Positions 31,001 through 39,384 are shown, counted from the first letter of the stretch. The stretch is 64,000 nt of DNA from an uncultured Paraprevotella sp. (GCA_944321345.1 CALUKY010000002.1:155021-219020), one strand, 5' to 3'. The notes: generated from the letters alone by a model not told the origin. Numbers and translations: made by a program.

Positions 31001-31406
31001 GGACGGTGTCAAAGTAGGCAGTTATGCAAAAAGTACCAGTACAGACGCTCTTTCAAAAGGACAGTGGCCGTTTGACAAAGAGTTCTATCTGATCCTGAAC
31101 CAGTCTGTCGGAAACGGTTCTTGGGCTCAACAGGCAGACATCAATCATACTTATCGTATGGATGTGGACTGGATTCGCGTATACCAGAAAGAACAGACTA
31201 CCAACATTGAAAGCGCAACCAGTAAGTCTTTAGAGGTCAGCACTCTCGAAAACAAGATCATCGTTCATGCCGATCAGGCAACAGACGTGCAGATTGTAAG
31301 CATCAACGGCGCAGTCCTTTACAAAGGCTCTATTGAAGGCAGCAAAACATTCAATGTACAGAAAGGTGTTTACCTTGTAAACAACCAGAAAGTTTTAGTA
31401 CCTTAA
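28071..31406 (+). CDS. Multidomain GH16 endo-glycanase
   Basis: 1111 aa from ATG 28071, which begins a clean signal peptide (MKKNKLYITSLIALTLPAYG); an in-frame ATG at 28044 would add nine residues. Order: a jelly-roll-like N-terminal module (about 25-220), two related GEVED-like repeats (about 230-405 and 515-700, each with G-Y-[VL]-Y-[LI]-D and F-x-x-D-W), short beta modules, the GH16 catalytic domain (about 800-1045) and a 60-residue tail resembling a sorting domain. The catalytic motif is E917-I-D919-I-F-E922, the beta-bulge form seen in laminarinases and in GH16_3 mucin O-glycanases. Paired with the fucosidase, it could attack a fucosylated glycan; substrate uncertain. Confidence 0.88.
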   Translation: MKKNKLYITSLIALTLPAYGWAQDRISFEETGEAAHTSIGVYDSWDESPFRSQNNAAPLLKGNVAIIDNPEVTEEGNSSAKVLMVQRSRYGSNQFGARIDLKTPFELNTTTKYVHVMIKKDKPGRVLLIGLGKRRDRAGQSPETEQCWALSSRTIEPGIWNDAVFAIKGNGGIDIKSLVIVPDCESTHDLKEDFLVYIDEIEVNDQSTPRIKVGDYPLNIEDGAVSSKNNYYVNSIALTSPSAGAQTINVGSASPQTIYRPLLEQTFVAKAGETVTPKINFNGNWMNGYVYLDKGQDGDFYWQLNEDYTAPENSDLVSYYYIETVENESGFNYKGEPVSGNNRNTMQTPAFKIPEDLKPGFYRMRFKVDWGNADPGGRTTSTNGIISNGGNITDVRLNIHSDKVKVTTQYQNGDVYAADGSQLAGSDVNFGEPLTIKMVPSNGFIPDGITLTHGYNLTGDSLVHGTPQYTTIRIPGYAVKEDGTLTIPASLVDGDLHILGHFKSTTSGGGETGEYEVNFEKDLTISRTDRTLNTISLSGNKGCSFTSNISKDPKTVYQDKLADVAVSQTGESITPSVNYSGGPMHGYLYIDYNNDGIFTPEIGGDHRPTPNSELVSYSYYEGYNSNGVQKGSSETNNAITFPAFTVSEFIPDGVYRARLKIDWNNIDPKGQYGESNKIDANGGYVVDFLISISNTSKTVKLNTLNGSIYGESNSALPYKLTSEKTLNVVPTPVTEDYVLSEPITIRSGLNFDGPQFIRGNQQWFTQTIEIDEVTPGKAISVPVYGNIEITAKFEAKEDAVYKMIFSDEFDGKDGERADASKWGVSKRQNATWNRFISDSIAVAYIEDGQLVLKAIPNENKSTDNVDMLTGALESQNKFSFKYGKVECRAKTNGYKGNFPAIWMMPQDQSAGWPNCGEIDIFEQIDAENKSYHTVHSNWTYNLGNKNNPTSSFSKNLSMDRYHTYGFEWDANTLTWYVDGVKVGSYAKSTSTDALSKGQWPFDKEFYLILNQSVGNGSWAQQADINHTYRMDVDWIRVYQKEQTTNIESATSKSLEVSTLENKIIVHADQATDVQIVSINGAVLYKGSIEGSKTFNVQKGVYLVNNQKVLVP

Positions 31407-31433
31407 ACGGAGACTTCCGATCAGAAAAAAAAC

Positions 31434-31469
31434 AAAGAGCAACCGAGGTCAGCCCCGGTTGCTCTTTTT
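31434..31469 (+). terminator. Terminator after the GH16 gene
   Basis: A 12-bp stem (31434-31445 with 31456-31467), further closed inside by GG/CC, ending in a T run. It lies 27 bp after the stop codon. Confidence 0.85.
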
Positions 31470-31500
31470 ATATGCTTTGATTACAAATTCTTCTCTGAAC

Positions 31501-32109
31501 TTAATCCTGAAGATATCCCTGTTCCTTCAATTCTTCTACAGCCTTTTCCAGTTCTTCGTACCAAGCCTCTCCAAAGCGACGTATCAGCGGCTCTTTCAGG
31601 AAACGGTATACGGGAAGGTTCAACTGCTTGCCTTTCTCCATAGCCATACGGCAGACATCCCAGCGATGATAGTTCAATGCAACCATACCCCCAAATTTCT
31701 TCAATCGGATAGGATACAAATGGCATGATGCTGGTTTGTAAAAATTGGAACGCCCTTCACGGTAAGCTTTCTCCAGAGCACAGAAACAGTTTCCTTTGTC
31801 GTCGTAACAAGTAAACACACAGTCCTTGCCATTCACAATGCTGGTCACCAAATCACCGTCACGATCCGTATAAACCACTCCCTGACGATCGATGACGGCC
31901 TGTGCCGAAGCCGAAAGCTCATTCCATACCTTTGGCAAAGCTTCCTCTAATTCGGCCACTTCATCCAGCTCTACCGGAGCGCCGGCATCACCTTCGATAC
32001 AGCAGGCTCCCTTGCAGGCTTCCAGATCACAACAGAATTTCTCGCTCAGGCAATCCATGGAAATGATCGTATCATCGATCTGTATCATGGGAATCTCATT
32101 TCTTTTCAT
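31501..32109 (-). CDS. DUF3109 cysteine-rich protein
   Basis: 202 aa, no signal peptide. The conserved cysteines of the DUF3109 family are visible: F-C-C-D-L-E-A-C-K-G-A-C-C near residues 26-38, then C-V-F-T-C, C-F-C and P-A-S-C-H-L-Y-P-I. Such clusters resemble metal-binding YkgJ-type proteins, but no activity is established. ATG at 32109 is used; the internal ATG at 32088 (MIQIDDT..) is equally plausible and matches the start I would expect in relatives. It follows ung by 6 bp and is surely in its operon. Confidence 0.9.
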   Translation of the reverse strand: MKRNEIPMIQIDDTIISMDCLSEKFCCDLEACKGACCIEGDAGAPVELDEVAELEEALPKVWNELSASAQAVIDRQGVVYTDRDGDLVTSIVNGKDCVFTCYDDKGNCFCALEKAYREGRSNFYKPASCHLYPIRLKKFGGMVALNYHRWDVCRMAMEKGKQLNLPVYRFLKEPLIRRFGEAWYEELEKAVEELKEQGYLQD

Positions 32110-32115
32110 ACCTTA

Positions 32116-32778
32116 TTACCAATTTATCGGGGTTTTACCATATTGTTCCAGATAGGCGTTCGTCAGACTGAAGTGCTTGTTACCGAAAAAGCCGTGATAA
32201 GCCGACAGAGGAGAGGGATGAGCCGAAGTAAGCACCAGATGGCGTTCACGGTCAATCACCGCTCCCTTCTTCTGCGCATAAGCTCCCCAAAGGATAAATA
32301 CCAGATGGTCGCGCTCCTGCGACAGTTTGCGGATAACGGCGTCTGTAAATTCCTCCCAGCCATGCCGCTGATGTGAGGCAGCCTGATGAGCACGCACCGT
32401 CAGGGTAGCGTTCAGCAACAGCACACCTTGTTCTGCCCAGCGCGTCAGATTTCCGGAAACGGGCACTTCCTTTCCCAAATCTGCCTGTATCTCCTTAAAG
32501 ATATTCTGAAGTGAAGGCGGAAAAGGTATACCGTCATTCACCGAAAAACAAAGGCCGTGCGCCTGTCCGGGGCCATGATAAGGGTCCTGTCCGATAATGA
32601 CCACTTTGACCTGATCGAAAGGACAAAGATTAAAGGCATTGAAGATCAGCCCTCCCGGAGGATAACACACCTGAGTCTTATACTCCTGACGCACAAAATC
32701 AGTCAGTTCCTTGAAATAAGGCTTTTCAAACTCATCCGCCAGTCTTTCTTTCCAACTATTTTCTATCTGAACATTCAT
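32116..32778 (-). CDS. ung: Uracil-DNA glycosylase
   Basis: 220 aa. Family 1 UDG removes uracil from DNA. The catalytic G-Q-D65-P-Y-H-G motif, [18 protein letters not shown] and the C-terminal H-P-S-P-L-S-A-Y intercalation loop are intact. ATG 32778 is chosen because a -7 promoter box lies at 32799-32806, between it and the in-frame ATG at 32811, which would therefore be upstream of the transcript. This numbering places the catalytic Asp one residue from its E. coli position. Confidence 0.96.
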   Translation of the reverse strand: MNVQIENSWKERLADEFEKPYFKELTDFVRQEYKTQVCYPPGGLIFNAFNLCPFDQVKVVIIGQDPYHGPGQAHGLCFSVNDGIPFPPSLQNIFKEIQADLGKEVPVSGNLTRWAEQGVLLLNATLTVRAHQAASHQRHGWEEFTDAVIRKLSQERDHLVFILWGAYAQKKGAVIDRERHLVLTSAHPSPLSAYHGFFGNKHFSLTNAYLEQYGKTPINW

Positions 32779-32798
32779 ATTCGTACATTTTGTATTTG

Positions 32799-32831
32799 CA
32801 AAGATAGGCATTTATAGACATCAGTCTGCAA
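32799..32831 (-). promoter_or_regulatory. Promoter of ung-DUF3109
   Basis: Minus-strand TATCTTTG at 32799-32806 fits TAnnTTTG; TTG lies 22 nt further upstream (32829-32831), slightly longer than the usual spacer. The box fixes the ung start at 32778. Confidence 0.6.
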
Positions 32832-32837
32832 TACGGT

Positions 32838-33869
32838 TCATTTTTTCGACGCTTTCTGCAAGCGTTGCCGCAAACAGGAAGCCACGGGCCGCTCAAAGTA
32901 TTGATAAAGCAATACTGCCAGCAGCGCACTGCAAAGGAAACACAGCAGTATGCGTGCCAGAGCGGACAACTCCGGCAACAGTGCGTCCAGAGCATAAATA
33001 CACAGCTGATGCACCATATAGAAGCTAAAGCTCCATGCCGCCGGTTTCTGCCATGATTGATGACAAAGGAATGCGGAAATCCTTCCGCGATTCTTCTCGC
33101 CTATAGCGAAAGCCAGGATCAGACAGACAGAGGGCAACCAGAAAAGCAGAGCATGAGTAGCGTTCTGCGGCACATAAGGATAAAGCAGACAGCTGCCGAC
33201 GGTCAGCAACAAGGCCGCACCTTCCAGACAGGTACTCTGAGCGGAAGTCAGCGCACAAGTCCGTAAACGGGAATAAGCCCGATAAGTGAACACACCCAAG
33301 CCGAAATCCAGCAATCGGAACAGCGGATGGATATACAACAGCTGATTGCCATAAAGCTCCGGCAAACGGGCCTGAAACAAGCCGTAAAGCACCATCAGGA
33401 GCAAACCGCCACTACCCCAGAACCAGTATCTGCGACGCACTCTGCTCCACCCTCTCATCAGCAAAGGAAAGACGGCATAGAAGAACATCAGATCGGAGAG
33501 ATACCACGACACGGCATTTCCCGAAAAGAAATAACCGTACCAGGGAAACCAGCTTTGCAGCAACAGGACGTTGGCAACCAACGGGCCGGCAGAGAACTGT
33601 TCACCGCGCAGCACACCGTGTACCCACAAAGCCAGCAGCAATGTGAGCCAGTGCACTGGTAACAACCGAGCCATGCGTTTCTGCATATAACCCTTCCAGG
33701 AGAAATCCGACCGTATTACCCGTTCTCCGTATCCGGCGGCCAGCACAAACCCGCTCAGCACCAGAAAGAACGAAACACCGCACGAGCCTCCGGCCTCAAA
33801 CAGATCAAGATGATGAAAAAAGATGCACAGGGCAAAAACCACCCTCAGGCTTTGCAAGGAATAAATCAT
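32838..33869 (-). CDS. Membrane acyltransferase, OafA/YrhL type
   Basis: 343 aa with about ten membrane helices. The acyltransferase-3 signatures are at the N-terminus: L-Q-S-L-R-V-V-F-A-L, then F-F-H-H-L and S-F-F-L-V-L-S-G-F-V-L. Enzymes of this family transfer acetyl or other acyl groups from the cytoplasm to surface sugars such as O-antigen, capsule or peptidoglycan; the acceptor here is unknown. It stands alone, without glycosyltransferase neighbours. The C-terminus is basic. Confidence 0.88.
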   Translation of the reverse strand: MIYSLQSLRVVFALCIFFHHLDLFEAGGSCGVSFFLVLSGFVLAAGYGERVIRSDFSWKGYMQKRMARLLPVHWLTLLLALWVHGVLRGEQFSAGPLVANVLLLQSWFPWYGYFFSGNAVSWYLSDLMFFYAVFPLLMRGWSRVRRRYWFWGSGGLLLMVLYGLFQARLPELYGNQLLYIHPLFRLLDFGLGVFTYRAYSRLRTCALTSAQSTCLEGAALLLTVGSCLLYPYVPQNATHALLFWLPSVCLILAFAIGEKNRGRISAFLCHQSWQKPAAWSFSFYMVHQLCIYALDALLPELSALARILLCFLCSALLAVLLYQYFERPVASCLRQRLQKASKK

Positions 33870-33890
33870 ACGACAAGGGGTATAAGAACA

Positions 33891-33923
33891 GAAACAGCCT
33901 CAGTGATTCACTGAAGCTGTTTC
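33891..33923 (-). terminator. Hairpin after gpmI
   Basis: GAAACAGC (33891-33898) pairs with GCTGTTTC (33916-33923), with further pairing of TCAGTGA/TCACTGA inside. It lies 32 bp beyond the gpmI stop. The T tail on the minus strand is interrupted (TGTTCTTAT), so efficiency is uncertain. Confidence 0.65.
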
Positions 33924-33954
33924 CGATTTATGTTTTTATTCTGTTTCAGAAGGA

Positions 33955-35472
33955 TTAGTCCTGAATCAAGTTCTTACCGGTCATTTCCTTCGGCTGCTCC
34001 AGACCCATGATGTGGAGGATAGAAGGAGCTACGTCGGCCAGAATACCGTTTTCAACCTTGGCATTCTTGTTGGCAGTTACGTAGATGAACGGAACCGGAT
34101 TCAAAGAGTGAGCGGTGTTTGGAGTACCGTCTGCGTTGATTGCGTTGTCTGCATTACCGTGGTCAGCGATGATGATTGTCTCATAATCGGTAGCCTTGGC
34201 AGCCTCAACCACTTCCTTCACGCAGTCGTCTACAGCCTTCACAGCCTTCTCGATAGCCTCGTAGATACCGGTGTGTCCCACCATATCACCGTTAGCGAAG
34301 TTCACCACGATGAAGTCGTACTTGTTCTCCTTAATCGCAGCAACCAGCTTATCCTTAACCTCGTAAGCGCTCATTTCCGGCTTCAGGTCATAAGTAGCAA
34401 CCTTTGGAGAAGCTACCAGAATACGCTCCTCACCGTCGTACGGAGTCTCACGACCACCGTTGAAGAAGAAGGTAACGTGTGCATACTTCTCAGTCTCTGC
34501 AGTGTGCAGCTGCTTCAGACCCTTGCTGCTGATATATTCGCCCAAAGTGTTCTCCACATTCTCTTTCGGGAACAGGATGTGTACTCCGGTGAAGCTTGCG
34601 TCATACGGAGTCATGCAGTAGTACTGCAATCCCGGGATGGTCATCATGCCCTGCTCCGGCATATCCTGCTGAGTCAGTACGATTGTCAACTCTTTGGCAC
34701 GGTCGTTACGGTAGTTGAAGAAGATCACTACATCGCCTTCCTTGATCGTACCGTCAACATTAGCGTTGTTGATTGGTTTTACGAATTCATCGGTAACACC
34801 CTCAGCATAGCTTTCTTCCATAGCAGCCACCATGTCAGTAGCCTGCTTTCCTTCGCCCTTCACGAGCAGATCGTAAGCCACCTTCACGCGCTCCCAACGC
34901 TTGTCACGGTCCATAGCATAGAAACGGCCCACGATAGAAGCGATCTGACAGCCGGTCTTCTCGCACTCAGCCTGCAGCTGCTCGATGAATCCCTTACCGC
35001 TCTTCGGGTCAGTGTCACGACCGTCCATGAAGCAGTGTACGTATGTATTGGCAATGCCATATTCCTTAGAGATTGCGCACAGACGGAACAGGTGATCCAA
35101 AGAAGAGTGTACGCCACCGTTTGAAGTCAGACCCATCAGGTGAACGCTCTTACCGTTGTTCTTGGCATACTCGTAAGCAGAAACCACTTCCGGGTTCTTC
35201 AGGATGCTGCCGTCGGCACAAGCGCGGTTGATCTTTACCAGATCCTGATAAACGATGCGGCCGGCACCGATGTTCAGGTGACCTACCTCAGAGTTACCCA
35301 TCTGTCCGTCCGGCAAACCTACGTTTTCGCCAGAAGCCTGCAGTTCTGAGTTTGGATAGTTCTGTGCCAGATAGTCCATATAAGGAGTCGGAGTCTGGAA
35401 AATAACATCACCTTTACCATGATTACCTACGCCCCATCCGTCGAGGATCATCAAAAGAGCTTTTTTTGCCAT
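33955..35472 (-). CDS. gpmI: 2,3-bisphosphoglycerate-independent phosphoglycerate mutase
   Basis: 505 aa. Glycolytic interconversion of 3- and 2-phosphoglycerate with two Mn ions and a phosphoserine intermediate. The N-terminal L-M-I-L-D11-G-W-G-V-G and the catalytic M-G-N-S61-E-V-G-H are intact, as are [17 protein letters not shown] and the metal-binding A-D-H-G-N-A-D. Monocistronic with a -7 box at 35509-35516. Confidence 0.97.
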   Translation of the reverse strand: MAKKALLMILDGWGVGNHGKGDVIFQTPTPYMDYLAQNYPNSELQASGENVGLPDGQMGNSEVGHLNIGAGRIVYQDLVKINRACADGSILKNPEVVSAYEYAKNNGKSVHLMGLTSNGGVHSSLDHLFRLCAISKEYGIANTYVHCFMDGRDTDPKSGKGFIEQLQAECEKTGCQIASIVGRFYAMDRDKRWERVKVAYDLLVKGEGKQATDMVAAMEESYAEGVTDEFVKPINNANVDGTIKEGDVVIFFNYRNDRAKELTIVLTQQDMPEQGMMTIPGLQYYCMTPYDASFTGVHILFPKENVENTLGEYISSKGLKQLHTAETEKYAHVTFFFNGGRETPYDGEERILVASPKVATYDLKPEMSAYEVKDKLVAAIKENKYDFIVVNFANGDMVGHTGIYEAIEKAVKAVDDCVKEVVEAAKATDYETIIIADHGNADNAINADGTPNTAHSLNPVPFIYVTANKNAKVENGILADVAPSILHIMGLEQPKEMTGKNLIQD

Positions 35473-35508
35473 AATATAAATCGTTTTTAAAAGTTATCTT
35501 TCTTGTTG

Positions 35509-35516
35509 CAAAGTTA
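35509..35516 (-). promoter_or_regulatory. -7 box of gpmI
   Basis: Minus-strand TAACTTTG (TAnnTTTG), 37 bp before the ATG. No clear -33 element. Confidence 0.5.
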
Positions 35517-35565
35517 CGAAATAAATTGAATAAAGCGGATTTCGCTTTTCATTTTTCACACCTTT

Positions 35566-36189
35566 TTATCTGCCGCTCATTTCCTGCTCGCTGAAGAGCG
35601 AAAAATCCTCTCCTCCCAACAGATTATAGCTCATGCGGTGATAGGGACTCACTCCATACTCACGGATGGCCAGACGGTGCGCCTTGGCAGGGTATCCCTT
35701 GTTGCTGTCCCAGTGATACTGGGGATATTCCTCGTGCAGCCGCATCATATAATCATCGCGATAGGTCTTGGCCAGAATAGAGGCCGCGGCGATGCTCATG
35801 TACTTGCCGTCACCTTTCACTACCGTGGTGTGGGGCGTGTCGTGATAGGGTTTGAAACGGTTGCCGTCGATGAGCAGTGCCTCAGGGCGCAGTTTCAGCT
35901 GGTCCAATGCCCGGTGCATGGCCAGAAACGAAGCATTCAGGATGTTGATTTCGTCAATCTCCTGCGGACTGACCACACCCACGGCCCAGGCCAGCGCATC
36001 ACGCTCAATCTGTTCGCGCAGCAGATAACGCTTCTTTTCGCTCAGTTTCTTCGAATCGTTGAGCATCTCGTTTTCATAATCCTTGGGCAGAATCACGGCG
36101 GCGGCATAGACCGCTCCCGCCAGACAGCCGCGTCCGGCCTCATCACAACCCGCCTCTATCAGGCGGGCATCCATATAGGGTAATAACAT
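35566..36189 (-). CDS. rnhB: Ribonuclease HII
   Basis: 207 aa. Cleaves RNA in RNA-DNA hybrids and at single ribonucleotides. The catalytic D16-E17-A-G-R-G motif, [18 protein letters not shown] and [12 protein letters not shown] are present. An upstream -7 box at 36223-36230 supports the ATG at 36189. It ends 93 bp before gpmI begins. Confidence 0.96.
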   Translation of the reverse strand: MLLPYMDARLIEAGCDEAGRGCLAGAVYAAAVILPKDYENEMLNDSKKLSEKKRYLLREQIERDALAWAVGVVSPQEIDEINILNASFLAMHRALDQLKLRPEALLIDGNRFKPYHDTPHTTVVKGDGKYMSIAAASILAKTYRDDYMMRLHEEYPQYHWDSNKGYPAKAHRLAIREYGVSPYHRMSYNLLGGEDFSLFSEQEMSGR

Positions 36190-36222
36190 AAGCGCATTGT
36201 TTTTATGATTGTTCTTCGGCTA

Positions 36223-36230
36223 CAAAGGTA
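36223..36230 (-). promoter_or_regulatory. -7 box of rnhB
   Basis: Minus-strand TACCTTTG. The expected -33 region falls inside the strong dyad at 36241-36280 rather than on a TTTG. Confidence 0.5.
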
Positions 36231-36240
36231 CAAGAAAAAT

Positions 36241-36285
36241 AAATGCTCCCGATGATTTTTTCATTTCATCGGGAGCATTTTTCAA
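36241..36285. terminator. Perfect 15-bp hairpin between divergent rnhB and lysO
   Basis: Arms 36241-36255 and 36266-36280 are exact inverted repeats (AAATGCTCCCGATGA) with a 10-nt T-rich loop; T-rich tails lie on both sides, so it looks like a bidirectional terminator. There is no gene upstream of it on either strand: rnhB and lysO both start facing away from it. It may be the end of an unrecognised small RNA, a remnant of a lost gene, or an operator-like dyad over the rnhB -33 region. Confidence 0.6.
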
Positions 36286-36368
36286 AATCGTCGGCATGAA
36301 ATTATATAAAGGGCAAAGAGGCGTTTTTTTGCTTTCAGAAGCGAAAAAAAATTCCGACCTTTGCCGAC

Positions 36369-37289
36369 ATGATTATCGTATTGCTTTGCTTATGGATGAG
36401 CGCTGCATTGGGCTACATCCTCCGCCGGCACCCCTGGCATTGGGTGTCTTCCATGACTACTTATATCATCTGGCTTCTGCTGTTCCTGCTCGGTATGGAA
36501 GTGGGCTCCAACCGTACACTCATCGCCTCGCTCGGCACATTGGGTGTAGAGAGTGCCGTGGCAGCCCTGTTTATGGTAGCAGGCAGCTGTGTGGCGGCCT
36601 TGCTGTTTTACAAAAGCATCGGCAAGATGAAACGCGAAAGTGCCGAAACAGGTAGTCCGGAAAAGGCTCCGTCGCTCTCGCACCAAATGAAGGACAGCCT
36701 GATTATCGTAGGTTTCTTTCTGCTGGGACTGGCTTCGGGCTACAGTCTTCCCCGCCCGCCTCTGCCGACTGACGCCGGATATATCACACTCTGCGTGCTG
36801 ATGGGCAGTGTGGGTTTCTCCATCGGACAGAATGACGAGGTGCGCCGCAGCATCCGCCGACTGGACCGCCGACTGATGCTCCTGCCGCTGGTGACGATTC
36901 TCGGCACCTGGGGCAGCATGCTGGCCGTTTGTACGCTGATTCCCCGCATCGGGGTGGCGGACTGGATGGCTGTAGGCTCAGGCTTCGGATACTACTCGCT
37001 GTCGGGCATCATGATTTCGGAACTGCGTGGAGCGGAAATCGGCACCATAGCGCTGATGAGCAACATTCTGCGCGAAATCATCACACTGGTTGGCGCACCG
37101 CTGCTGGCACGCTGGTTCGGTCCGCTGGCTCCCATCACGGCCGGAGGATGCACCACAGAGGACACCACCCTGCCGGTCATTGCCCGTACATGCGGACGAG
37201 CGCTTGTTCCGGTGAGCATCTTTCACGGACTCACCATTGACTTCTCCGTACCGTTCCTCATTTCCTTTTTCTGCTCATTGGCCGGATAA
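36369..37289 (+). CDS. lysO: Lysine exporter LysO-type membrane protein (DUF340)
   Basis: 306 aa, about eight membrane segments. The two halves of the LysO family are visible: an N-terminal small domain (W-M-S-A-A-L-G-Y, L-L-F-L-L-G-M-E-V-G) and a C-terminal domain with G-F-G-Y-Y-S-L-S-G-I and G-G-C-T-T-E-D-T-T-L-P. LysO (YbjE) exports lysine and its toxic analogues in E. coli; here the substrate is assumed. It converges with the Crp/Fnr gene, whose stop is 4 bp away. Upstream lies a dyad-rich AT region and only a poor -7 match. Confidence 0.9.
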   Translation: MIIVLLCLWMSAALGYILRRHPWHWVSSMTTYIIWLLLFLLGMEVGSNRTLIASLGTLGVESAVAALFMVAGSCVAALLFYKSIGKMKRESAETGSPEKAPSLSHQMKDSLIIVGFFLLGLASGYSLPRPPLPTDAGYITLCVLMGSVGFSIGQNDEVRRSIRRLDRRLMLLPLVTILGTWGSMLAVCTLIPRIGVADWMAVGSGFGYYSLSGIMISELRGAEIGTIALMSNILREIITLVGAPLLARWFGPLAPITAGGCTTEDTTLPVIARTCGRALVPVSIFHGLTIDFSVPFLISFFCSLAG

Positions 37290-37293
37290 GCGG

Positions 37294-37881
37294 TCAGTTC
37301 TCCTGCCGTCCGGCCAGTTCGGCACGGATGCGGCTCAGCGACTGGGGCGTGATCCACAGATAGGAGGCAATATATTTCAGAGGGACATAAAGCAGCAGTT
37401 CGGGATTGTCCTCCAACAGGCGCAGATAGCGCTCCTTGGCACGGGGCAAGGTAGTGTTGATGAGCCAGGTTTCCAAATCGAGAAACTGACGCTCGAACAG
37501 GATACGTCCGAAATTGGCGGCCTGCACCGAACCGGCAAACCATTCCTCTAATTCCGTACGCGAAATAGCATACAATTCACTGTCGCTCATCGCCTCAATG
37601 GTGATGAGCGATTTTCGTCCTCCGGCATAACCCCAGATGGAAAAGACGGCTTCTCCCGCCGAGGCGAACCAAAGGGACTGGTCAATGCCGTCGGCATTCA
37701 CAAACGAACCGCGCCAGATGCCACTGGCAATGATATAGAAATGACTGTTACACTCCCCCTCGCGCACCAGAAAACTGCCACGGGGATAGGTCACAGGCGT
37801 CATGCGCTCGAGCAGACGGGCGGCATCGGTTGCCGTAATGGCATATTTGCTGCAAAAGCGCTCCAAAACTTCTTGCTTCAT
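37294..37881 (-). CDS. Crp/Fnr-family transcriptional regulator
   Basis: 195 aa. Residues about 20-115 form a cyclic-nucleotide-binding-like beta roll (P-R-G-S-F-L-V-R-E-G-E, H-F-Y-I-I-A-S-G-I-W-R); the C-terminal part (about 145-190) has a helix-turn-helix with Y-I-A-S-Y-L-W-I-T-P-Q-S-L-S-R-I-R. No Fe-S cysteine cluster of the FNR type is seen, and the cAMP-contact residues are not obviously kept, so the signal is unknown. It is 40 bp behind the MATE exporter in the same operon and may control it. Confidence 0.92.
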   Translation of the reverse strand: MKQEVLERFCSKYAITATDAARLLERMTPVTYPRGSFLVREGECNSHFYIIASGIWRGSFVNADGIDQSLWFASAGEAVFSIWGYAGGRKSLITIEAMSDSELYAISRTELEEWFAGSVQAANFGRILFERQFLDLETWLINTTLPRAKERYLRLLEDNPELLLYVPLKYIASYLWITPQSLSRIRAELAGRQEN

Positions 37882-37921
37882 CGGATTTTCTCATGATTCT
37901 TTCCTCCGGCAAAGATAGACA

Positions 37922-39274
37922 TCATTTCTCTCGACGGCAATAAACGGTAACCAAAAAAAGAAAAGTCAGCAGCTCGGCCATCGGTACGGCCAGCCAGATG
38001 CCGGCAGCCCCTAACCAAAGAGGAAGCAACCCGAAGCAAAGCACAATAAAGACAAAACCGCGCAAAAGAGTGATGAGCAGGGCCATGCGGTCGCGCTCCA
38101 GACTCTGAAAATAGCCGATGCTCACGATGTTCACTCCAAAGAATACAAAGCCGCAGGCAAACAGGGGCAGTCCCTCCACGGCTAAAGCATAGGCCGGATA
38201 ATGGGGCTCGAGAAACCAACGGACAATCTGCGGACTGAACAGGGCGGTGACTGCCAGACAAAGCGCTCCGGCAGCTACGGCTGTGATCAGCGCCTGGCGC
38301 AAGGCCTGATGCACGCGCCCGCGGGCACCGCATCCGTGGTTGTAGCTCAGAATGGGCTGTGCCGACTGGGCAATGGCGTTATAGACCATAAAGATGATGG
38401 GAAAGAAGTAGCAGGCTATGCTGAATGCGGCCACTCCGTCCTCATGCAGATAGTGCATGAACACGTAGTTGCCTACAAACATCATGGTGGCAATGGCTGC
38501 CTCACAAAGGAAAGAGGAAAGTCCCAGACGCATCATGGTGCGGGTGTGGCGACACAACTGGCACCATCCGCTACGGGTACGTTGCAAGGACATCAGACGC
38601 AGGGTGATGTCGGGACGCAACAGATAGCCCACAATCATCAGCGCGCCGAGTATATAGCCCAGACTGGTGGCCAGCGCCGCGCCCATCATGCCCCACCCCA
38701 GTCCGAAGATGAACCAGTAGTCGAGAGCGATATTTATGAGTGCGGGCACCACATTGCAGAGCATGGCATAACGGGGCGACCCATCGAGCCGCACAAAGAA
38801 CATACCCGAGTTGAGCAGAGCGCTGAACACAAAGAAAGGCAGGAACCAGTGCATATATTCCAAAGCCAACGGGAGCAGACGCTCCGAACTGCCGAAAAAG
38901 CGGGCCACCTGCGGGGCAAAACAGAGCACGATCCCCCAAAGCAAGACCAACAGCAACGAACCGACGCACACGGACTGGGTGATATAGGCACGTGCCAGAC
39001 GCTCCCTGCCGCGCGAAAGGGCAATGGAAGCGGCTACCGAAGCGCCCACTCCGAACATCAGTCCGATACCGGTATTTATCAGAAACAAAGGGGCTGTGAT
39101 ATTTACTGCGGCCAGGGCATCGCTACCGATACCGCGCCCCACGAAGATGCCGTCGGTAATGACGAACACGGCCGAAAAGACCATTCCCAACAGCGTAGGG
39201 AAAAACAGTTTGCGAAACAGGCGCGACACCTCCATCGTGCCGAAATCAAGTGTTTCCTTCACATTCTCTTTCAT
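37922..39274 (-). CDS. MATE-family multidrug exporter
   Basis: 450 aa from ATG 39274. An in-frame TTG at 39301 was rejected because it lies inside the -7 box. Twelve membrane helices in two homologous halves; the first has F-P-T-L-L-G-M-V-F-S-A-V-F-V-I-T-D-G-I-F-V-G, the second L-S-S-F-L-C-E-A-A-I-A. MATE proteins export cationic drugs or metabolites with Na+ or H+. Operon with the Crp/Fnr gene; an 8-bp inverted repeat overlaps its promoter. Confidence 0.93.
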   Translation of the reverse strand: MKENVKETLDFGTMEVSRLFRKLFFPTLLGMVFSAVFVITDGIFVGRGIGSDALAAVNITAPLFLINTGIGLMFGVGASVAASIALSRGRERLARAYITQSVCVGSLLLVLLWGIVLCFAPQVARFFGSSERLLPLALEYMHWFLPFFVFSALLNSGMFFVRLDGSPRYAMLCNVVPALINIALDYWFIFGLGWGMMGAALATSLGYILGALMIVGYLLRPDITLRLMSLQRTRSGWCQLCRHTRTMMRLGLSSFLCEAAIATMMFVGNYVFMHYLHEDGVAAFSIACYFFPIIFMVYNAIAQSAQPILSYNHGCGARGRVHQALRQALITAVAAGALCLAVTALFSPQIVRWFLEPHYPAYALAVEGLPLFACGFVFFGVNIVSIGYFQSLERDRMALLITLLRGFVFIVLCFGLLPLWLGAAGIWLAVPMAELLTFLFLVTVYCRREK

Positions 39275-39277
39275 AAA

Positions 39278-39311
39278 CTTCCTACTCTTTTTTGACGGCA
39301 AATGTAGGAAG
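39278..39311 (-). promoter_or_regulatory. -7 box and inverted repeat of the MATE-Crp/Fnr operon
   Basis: Minus-strand TACATTTG (39299-39306) is a good -7 box 24 bp before the ATG. It is partly inside a perfect 8-bp inverted repeat, CTTCCTAC at 39278-39285 and GTAGGAAG at 39304-39311 (18-nt spacer). The repeat could be an operator for the encoded Crp/Fnr protein or fold in the leader RNA. Confidence 0.45.
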
Positions 39312-39384
39312 GGAAAACGGCATAACGCTTCACATTTGGTAAAAAATACGTTGTGCCTCTAAAAAGAAGATTACTGATGTTTTC

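Noticed and set aside
32779-32811. N-terminal extension of ung from ATG 32811
   Set aside because: A consensus -7 box at 32799-32806 lies inside it, so the ATG would be upstream of the transcript.
34012-35124. 370-codon plus-strand open frame
   Set aside because: Antisense to gpmI, whose motifs are complete.
38201-39295. 364-codon plus-strand open frame
   Set aside because: Antisense to the MATE gene; composition rich in His/Gln as expected of a complement frame.
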